Shown here: piece after piece, positions 34,654-38,494 of the stretch
Layout: each line of letters starts with the position of its first letter
Numbering within the stretch: the stretch's first letter is position 1
Assembly: GCA_024275135.1 (NCBI GenBank)
Contig: JAJRZS010000049.1
Location: forward strand, 1-38,494
Length of the DNA stretch: 38,494 bases
From: Planctomycetota bacterium
GTDB lineage: Bacteria; Planctomycetota; UBA1135
Direction: 5' to 3'
Notes under the pieces: model-generated
Seen by the model: only the letters and a program-made list of their open reading frames with translations
What the model was told of the DNA's origin: nothing
Database searches by the model: none
Made by a program: the position numbers and the translations under genes

Positions 34654-34899
34654 ATGGCAGCACGTCGACGTAACGCGAAGAAGGCCGCTCCAAAGAAAGC
34701 GGCGAAGAAAGCCAAGGCTCCTAAGGCCAAGGCAGCGAAGGCTCCGAAGGAAGTCAGCCCTGGCCCGCCGGTGGAGGTGGTGCTGTGCATCGTCACTGGC
34801 CTCATGTTGTTGGCCGCCGTGGTTCTGGTGGATTACACCGCTGGCCACAAATACGGTGCGGGCGCCATGTTTGCGGGTAGCTACGAGTCCAGCAATTAG
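34654..34899 (+). CDS. Small membrane protein with histone H1-like Lys/Ala/Pro-rich N-terminus
   Basis: An 81-aa protein. Residues 1-33 are almost entirely Lys, Ala, Pro and Arg, with KKAAPKKAAKKAKAPK-type repeats like those of histone H1 tails and bacterial H1-like DNA-binding proteins. Residues ~41-60 (EVVLCIVTGLMLLAAVVLVD) form one TM helix, followed by a short Gly/Ser-rich C-terminus. By the positive-inside rule the basic tail faces the cytoplasm, where it could bind nucleic acid or acidic lipids. AGGAG at 34643-34647 sits six bases before the ATG, and it is probably co-transcribed with the upstream coiled-coil gene. It is too short and low-complexity for a family call; function is unknown. 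Confidence 0.75.
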   Translation: MAARRRNAKKAAPKKAAKKAKAPKAKAAKAPKEVSPGPPVEVVLCIVTGLMLLAAVVLVDYTAGHKYGAGAMFAGSYESSN

Positions 34900-34918
34900 G
34901 CTACATCCCTTGGAATAC

Positions 34919-34955
34919 GAGGCCGCCTCCTTCGGGAAGCGGCCTCCTTTTTTTT
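34919..34955 (+). terminator. Strong intrinsic terminator with UUCG tetraloop
   Basis: GAGGCCGC (34919-34926) pairs with GCGGCCTC (34939-34946). The helix continues inward, after one C-A mismatch, as TCC/GGA around a TTCG loop (34931-34934), a very stable C(UUCG)G tetraloop. A run of eight T follows at 34948-34955. It closes the operon ending with the H1-like gene and insulates mreB. Confidence 0.92.
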
Positions 34956-34983
34956 GGGGATAGGAGGGAATTGGGCGGGACGG

Positions 34984-35012
34984 TTTATCCAGAGCCCAAG
35001 GACCTCTATACT
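34984..35012 (+). promoter_or_regulatory. Candidate promoter of the mreBCD-mrdA operon
   Basis: TATACT (35007-35012) is a good -10 box (5/6). Seventeen bases upstream is TTTATC (34984-34989), a poor -35 (3/6). It lies between the terminator and mreB, and would give a leader of about 35-40 bases. The rest of the 34900-35054 stretch holds only the terminator. Confidence 0.45.
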
Positions 35013-35054
35013 GCGCGGGGATCTTTCTCCGGCTCCTAACCCCAACGAAAATTC

Positions 35055-36107
35055 ATGGATTGGCTCTTCCGGCGATTCTCGCTCTCCGAGGATCTTGGCA
35101 TAGACCTAGGTACCGCAAATACTTTGGTTGCGTCCCAGGACCGTGGCATCATCTTGAATGAGCCATCGGTGGTGGCGGTGTATAAGGGCACCAACGAAGT
35201 GATTTTGGATGGCATGGGGGTTGGTCTGGAGGCTTATCGCATGTTGGGAAAAACTCCAACCAACATTGATGCAGTGCGCCCAATGAAAGGTGGTGTGATT
35301 GCCGATTTTGAAATCACCGAAAAGTTGTTGCGCTATTTTTTGCGCAAAGCCCATGAAGGTCGTTCTTGGGTGCGTCCGCGCGTGGTGATTTCGGTGCCTT
35401 CTGGCATCACCACCGTAGAGCGTCGGGCCGTTATCAACTCTGCTGAACGTGCTGGGGCACGCAAAGTTTATTTGGTGGATGAGCCGATGGCTGCAGGGCT
35501 AGGTGTGGAGTTGCCCATTACCGAGGCGGAAGGTTCGATGGTCGTTGATATTGGTGGCGGTACCACCGAAGTTGCCATCCTCGCCTTGGGTGGGCCGGTC
35601 ACTGTGAAGTCGGTCAAGGTTGCGGGCGACAACATGGATGACGCCATCATCGATTACATTCGCAAAAACCATAACCTGCAGATTGGGCCGCAAACCGCCG
35701 AGCAGTTGAAGAAAGCCATTGGCTCCGCCTGGCCTTTGGAGGAAGAGAAAACCCTGGAAATTGCCGGGCGCGATTCCTTAAATCTGATGCCGCGCAAAGC
35801 CATTTTGAATTCTGAGGAGATTCGAGAAGCGTTGGACCCGCCATTGAGGGGGATTATGCGCGCGGTGTTGGATTGCCTAGAGCTTGCCCCGCCAGAAATC
35901 GGTTCCGATTTGCTTGAGCAGGGCATCGTGGTGGTTGGCGGTGGCGCGTTGTTGCCGGGGTTGGATGAATACATGCGCAAAAACACCGGCTTACCTTGCC
36001 GCATCGACACCGAACCTCTCACGGCCGTGGTTCGTGGCACCTCGAAATTCCTCGAGGATTTGGATTTGTATTCCTCCTTCCTCTCTGATGGAGAGGATCT
36101 GGCCTAG
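35055..36107 (+). CDS. mreB: Rod-shape actin homologue MreB
   Basis: MreB is the bacterial actin that forms membrane-bound filaments and guides the cell-wall elongation complex. The full ATPase core is visible: DLGIDLGTANTLV (phosphate 1, ~13-25), NEPSVVAV, DAVRPMKGGVIADFE, VVDIGGGTTEVAIL (phosphate 2, ~163) and IVVVGGGALLPGLDEYM (adenosine, ~294). The N-terminal MDWLFRRFSL is amphipathic and probably binds the membrane. The length of 350 aa is typical. No clear Shine-Dalgarno precedes the ATG. Its TAG shares a base with the GTG of mreC. Presence of mreB with mreC, mreD and mrdA indicates a peptidoglycan-building, probably elongated cell. Confidence 0.97.
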   Translation: MDWLFRRFSLSEDLGIDLGTANTLVASQDRGIILNEPSVVAVYKGTNEVILDGMGVGLEAYRMLGKTPTNIDAVRPMKGGVIADFEITEKLLRYFLRKAHEGRSWVRPRVVISVPSGITTVERRAVINSAERAGARKVYLVDEPMAAGLGVELPITEAEGSMVVDIGGGTTEVAILALGGPVTVKSVKVAGDNMDDAIIDYIRKNHNLQIGPQTAEQLKKAIGSAWPLEEEKTLEIAGRDSLNLMPRKAILNSEEIREALDPPLRGIMRAVLDCLELAPPEIGSDLLEQGIVVVGGGALLPGLDEYMRKNTGLPCRIDTEPLTAVVRGTSKFLEDLDLYSSFLSDGEDLA

Positions 36108-37297
36108 TGTTCTTGCTGCCGGGAGCGGAGCGCTACCGGCGCGTGCTGCTCACCGGAGCAGTACTTGCTCTGATTTGCCTGCAGGCTATTTGGCCTTGGC
36201 CTTGGTTGGAAAAGGCTGTGCAACATGGTTTGGGGGCCCTGCAACAACCGGTGGCCCACTTGGCGGGATGGGTGCAACAGCTTGTGGTCGGCGGGCCGGC
36301 AAGCGAGCTGGGACCGCCGCCGCCTAAGGAGGAGTCGGCTCTGATTGAAGCCGAGCGCAAGCAGGGGCGTCCACAGCCGCTTCCGGGTATGGCTTGGCTG
36401 GAAGTTCCGGTGCGGAGCGTGGAGTTGGAGCGCGGGCGCATGGTGTTGGCAGCGGGTGAAGACTTCCACTTAGCTTCGGGGCAGGTGGTCGCTTTTGCCC
36501 AAGAATATTTGGGGCGGCTGGGAAAGGTGGAAGCTCACCAGTCAGAAGTTGACCTTTGGTCCTCTTCTGACATGCGTACCGGGTTATCCGTTCGTGGTGA
36601 CCATGGCTTTGCCATGTCGGCCGTGTGTTTCGGCCGAGGCCGTGGGGGACGGGCGGTGCTGAACTGGGTGGAAGACAAAACCTTGTTGCGAGTTGGGATG
36701 GCCTTACAGTGGCGACCGCGTCCTCTGGACCCGCCTACCTTGGCTGCAGCTGGACTCCATATGGGGTTCTTGGAGCGTGAAGGAAACGAGCAAAGAGGAG
36801 ACGCTTTGTGGGTGGTAGCGCATGAATTGCCAGCCGCTTCGATGGGCCGAGTTTATGTGGCCGCCGGCGCGGTGGGGCCGAAATTAGTTGCAGAGCCTCG
36901 ACAAGAAGAGGCTTCAGCCCAATGGGTTTTGGGAATGGATGCGGTTTTGGGTGGAGCTTGGTTTGCCCTAAGCGCTTCCTCCTCTTTTGTGCCAACTGTC
37001 GCCACTTTCCGTGGGCAAGTTTGCGGGGAGGTCTTGGTTTGGCGCGGGGCCTGGGGTTGGGCTCATAGTTTGTCTCCAGCCGATTGGGCCGAGAATGCCG
37101 TTGCTTTGGGGCCGGGCGGTCGGGTGTTGCCAGCCAGTGATTGGCAAAGCCAAGAAACCGATTTGCCCCTGTTTAGTCGGGGTGGTAGTTCCGTGCCGCG
37201 TGGTTTGTGGTTGGGCTGGCGCTTTCAATCTGCAGTGGCTCCCGGGGCGGAGATGAAGGTGCTGTGCTTGTCGTTGGAGCCGGATTCCACACCATGA
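36107..37297 (+). CDS. mreC: Divergent rod-shape protein MreC
   Basis: Called mainly from position between mreB and an MreD-like gene. It has an N-terminal anchor (~12-32, RVLLTGAVLALICLQAIW), and weak traces of the MreC beta-barrel pair (VPVRSVELERGRMVLAAGEDF ~100, first 20 residues VPVRSVELERGRMVLAAGED, and GRGRGGRAVLNWVEDKTLLR ~182). The coiled coil that normally follows the TM helix is nearly absent, replaced by a Pro-rich linker (ELGPPPPKEES). The protein is 396 aa, longer than many MreC, with an unusual C-terminal half rich in Trp, Gly and Val. MreC scaffolds the periplasmic side of the elongasome. It starts with GTG (GGAGAGG upstream) overlapping the mreB stop and is coupled by ATGA to mreD. 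Confidence 0.7.
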   Translation: MFLLPGAERYRRVLLTGAVLALICLQAIWPWPWLEKAVQHGLGALQQPVAHLAGWVQQLVVGGPASELGPPPPKEESALIEAERKQGRPQPLPGMAWLEVPVRSVELERGRMVLAAGEDFHLASGQVVAFAQEYLGRLGKVEAHQSEVDLWSSSDMRTGLSVRGDHGFAMSAVCFGRGRGGRAVLNWVEDKTLLRVGMALQWRPRPLDPPTLAAAGLHMGFLEREGNEQRGDALWVVAHELPAASMGRVYVAAGAVGPKLVAEPRQEEASAQWVLGMDAVLGGAWFALSASSSFVPTVATFRGQVCGEVLVWRGAWGWAHSLSPADWAENAVALGPGGRVLPASDWQSQETDLPLFSRGGSSVPRGLWLGWRFQSAVAPGAEMKVLCLSLEPDSTP

Positions 37298-37785
37298 ACC
37301 GGCCCCGCTTGCGCATTGTGCTTCCGGTTGCCGTCTTGGCAACGGCGTTGGCCCCTTTGCTGCGGCAAACTCCAGCCGGTGCTTGGCTCCCCGATTTGTG
37401 GTTGGTGTTGCTGTTGGTTGTGGTACCCGTGCCGGCACCGGATTCCTGGAAGCGCCCCATGGGCTTTGTGCTCGGACTTGGCTTTTTACGCAGCAGTGTG
37501 ACCGCACTTTCTCCCTTTGTCTCTTGGGGTGGCCTCGGTCTGGCACTTTTTGTGCGCGAAACTCTCAGCCGCCGACTCAGTGAGTACAACCCCTTGTTGC
37601 GATGGCTCACTTATTTCGCTGCAGCCATCCCACAAGCCGTTTTGGATCGCATTGCAGCCCAGGCCTTGGGAGTTTCTCTGGCTACAGGAGATGCTTGGGT
37701 TCGTTGCTTGCTAACGGGCTTATTCATGGCCATACTGCAACGTCCACGAGGTCGGTTACGCCGGATGAGGAGCAAGCAAGGATGA
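37294..37785 (+). CDS. mreD: MreD-like polytopic membrane protein
   Basis: A 163-aa, strongly hydrophobic protein with about five TM segments (LRIVLPVAVLATALAP, then DLWLVLLLVVVPVP, FVLGLGFLRS, WLTYFAAAIPQAVL and RCLLTGLFMAIL) and a basic C-terminus. Size, topology and location between mreC and the PBP2 gene identify it as MreD; there is no diagnostic motif to check. MreD is an inner-membrane elongasome component. ATGA overlaps on both sides couple it to mreC and mrdA. The longer frame starting at 37207 runs inside mreC and is not used. Confidence 0.75.
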   Translation: MNRPRLRIVLPVAVLATALAPLLRQTPAGAWLPDLWLVLLLVVVPVPAPDSWKRPMGFVLGLGFLRSSVTALSPFVSWGGLGLALFVRETLSRRLSEYNPLLRWLTYFAAAIPQAVLDRIAAQALGVSLATGDAWVRCLLTGLFMAILQRPRGRLRRMRSKQG

Positions 37786-38255
37786 GAGGACAGCGCTTGC
37801 GACAATTGGCCTATTTGTTCTTGCTGCTGCTGGTGGTCCTCGTGGGTCGCTTATGGCAGCTTCAAATCCTGCAACACGAGACTTGGCTGCGAGAAGCACG
37901 CAATTCTCGGTTGGAGCGCGACACGATTCCGTTTCGACGCGGAAAGATTCTTGATCGACAAGGCAAGGTTTTAGCAATGGATAAACCTGCTTATGACCTT
38001 TATTTCCGCTATCGAGATTTTCGGCGCGGCCATGTTGCTGGGCAATTGCATGAAGCTTTAGCACTCATGGGGGTTTCCTCGGGTGGCTCGGCACAGGCGT
38101 TGGCGCATGGCGAGGAACTTGGGGAAATCCTTTTCCGGTGGATCCCCCAGGATTTAGCTGCCCTCAATTTGCGCCAACGCAATGACTTTTTGTTTTATGT
38201 GCGCAGGGCCTGCCAGTTAGGGACTTCTACTTATGCCAAGGATTTGCAGCAATAG
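37782..38255 (+). CDS. mrdA: Penicillin-binding protein 2, N-terminal part, ended by in-frame TAG
   Basis: PBP2 is the elongasome transpeptidase. The N-terminus has a TM anchor (~8-26, LAYLFLLLLVVLVGRLW) and then the class B PBP pedestal signature: ARNSRLERDTIPFRRGKILD with RQGKVLAMDKPAYDLYFRYR, the family 'R.....RG.I.DR.G..LA'. At 38253-38255 a TAG ends the frame after 157 codons, far short of the ~600 aa family length and before any transpeptidase domain. The same frame stays open and coding-like after it to the window edge, so this is either a nonsense mutation (CAG to TAG is one change), a sequence error, or a read-through site. ATGA overlap with mreD. Confidence 0.8.
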   Translation: MRGQRLRQLAYLFLLLLVVLVGRLWQLQILQHETWLREARNSRLERDTIPFRRGKILDRQGKVLAMDKPAYDLYFRYRDFRRGHVAGQLHEALALMGVSSGGSAQALAHGEELGEILFRWIPQDLAALNLRQRNDFLFYVRRACQLGTSTYAKDLQQ

Positions 38256-38494
38256 GCAGAAGACGGAACCAGCCCACTGGGGCAGCGGTTTCCACAAGCG
38301 CGAGCTGGTTTGCATTCAGCTCTAGAGGCCGCGAGGAGAGAGATTCTCTTGTTAGAAGAGCGCTTGGGGCCCAGCTGGAAAGGGCAACTTCTGTCCCGAC
38401 TTGAGGCGCGGCGGCAAGTTTTGGAGCGCATGGTTTTGCGGCGGGCATTGCAAGATGCTGCAGCGAATGCCCTGGATATTTCCCCTTTTCGCTT
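38256..38494 (+). pseudogene. mrdA: Continuation of the mrdA frame after the TAG codon (partial)
   Basis: The frame of mrdA continues after the TAG without any stop for 79 codons to the window edge. It encodes a charged helical stretch rich in Arg, Leu, Glu and Ala (SALEAARREILLLEERLG, then ARRQVLERMVLRRALQ), suitable for the helical part of a PBP2 pedestal. The codon choice (TTG, GCG, CGC, GAG) matches neighbouring genes. No ribosome site or good start lies just after the TAG, so independent translation is unlikely. Recorded as part of a possibly broken gene; the remainder is outside the window. Confidence 0.55.

Noticed and set aside
38253..38255. TAG reassigned to an amino acid in this organism
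   Set aside because: TAG ends mreB, lnt, scpB and other genes in the window at natural protein ends, so genome-wide recoding does not fit.
1..38494. tRNA, rRNA, CRISPR arrays, insertion sequences or prophage genes
   Set aside because: Reading both strands showed no tRNA-like cloverleaf, repeat-spacer pattern, transposase or integrase, and no flanking inverted repeats.

Overview
The window is a densely packed bacterial chromosome segment with no RNA genes, insertion sequences, phage genes or CRISPR. It has 24 recognisable genes, and the longest stretch without a gene is about 155 bp. The organism is a diderm (Gram-negative-type envelope): it has lipoproteins with lipoboxes, an Lnt acyltransferase, RND pumps with a periplasmic adaptor, periplasmic-type PPIases and type II-secretion-like pseudopilins. 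My best guess is Planctomycetota or a related lineage. The hints are the TM plus coiled-coil protein beginning MSTIGKFFVVLNL, exported proteins with repeated DG-x-x-x-x-G beta modules, and a large prepilin repertoire. No rRNA or other phylogenetic marker was compared, so this is inference. By eye the GC content is in the mid-to-upper fifties. TTG is a heavily used leucine codon and sometimes a start codon.

Region 1 (1-16301, + strand) is a long, translationally coupled pseudopilus operon. It starts with a left-truncated coiled-coil protein. A PilM/PilN-type fusion (GspL-like), a PilO/GspM-like protein and a membrane-anchored TPR protein ending in a lectin-like beta-sandwich follow. The pseudopilins come in the order G, H, K, J, I. 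The H-like pseudopilin carries an inserted LamG-like domain. The K-like protein is 1611 aa, several times the usual GspK length, with LamG-like segments and repeats of an 'RG..GT...HSAGT' type. An exported protein with a DnaJ-like CPTC zinc module and a SurA-like lipoprotein close the run. No secretion ATPase, platform protein, secretin or prepilin peptidase is in view; they may lie to the left.

Region 2 (16285-18806, + strand) holds scpB (chromosome condensation) and a PpiD-like membrane-anchored chaperone. Region 3 (18823-30678, - strand) reads, in transcription order, RND adaptor lipoprotein, RND pump 1 (with an unusual hydrophobic insertion), RND pump 2, ribH, nusB, ftsY, and an O-antigen ligase/Wzy-like protein with a TPR-like tail. 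Genes overlap or sit within about 62 bp of each other, so this looks like one operon.

Region 4 (30710-34899, + strand) starts divergently, only 31 bp from the adaptor gene. It contains moeA and lnt (4-nt overlap), then a TM/coiled-coil/beta protein and a small H1-like lysine-rich membrane protein, closed by a strong intrinsic terminator with a UUCG loop. Region 5 (35055-38494, + strand) is the elongasome operon mreB-mreC-mreD-mrdA. The PBP2 gene mrdA is interrupted by an in-frame TAG, but its reading frame stays open to the window edge.

Most notable are the lectin-like domains spread over three proteins of one pseudopilus operon, the outsized GspK-like protein, the membrane-tethered H1-like peptide beside mreB, and the amber codon in mrdA.
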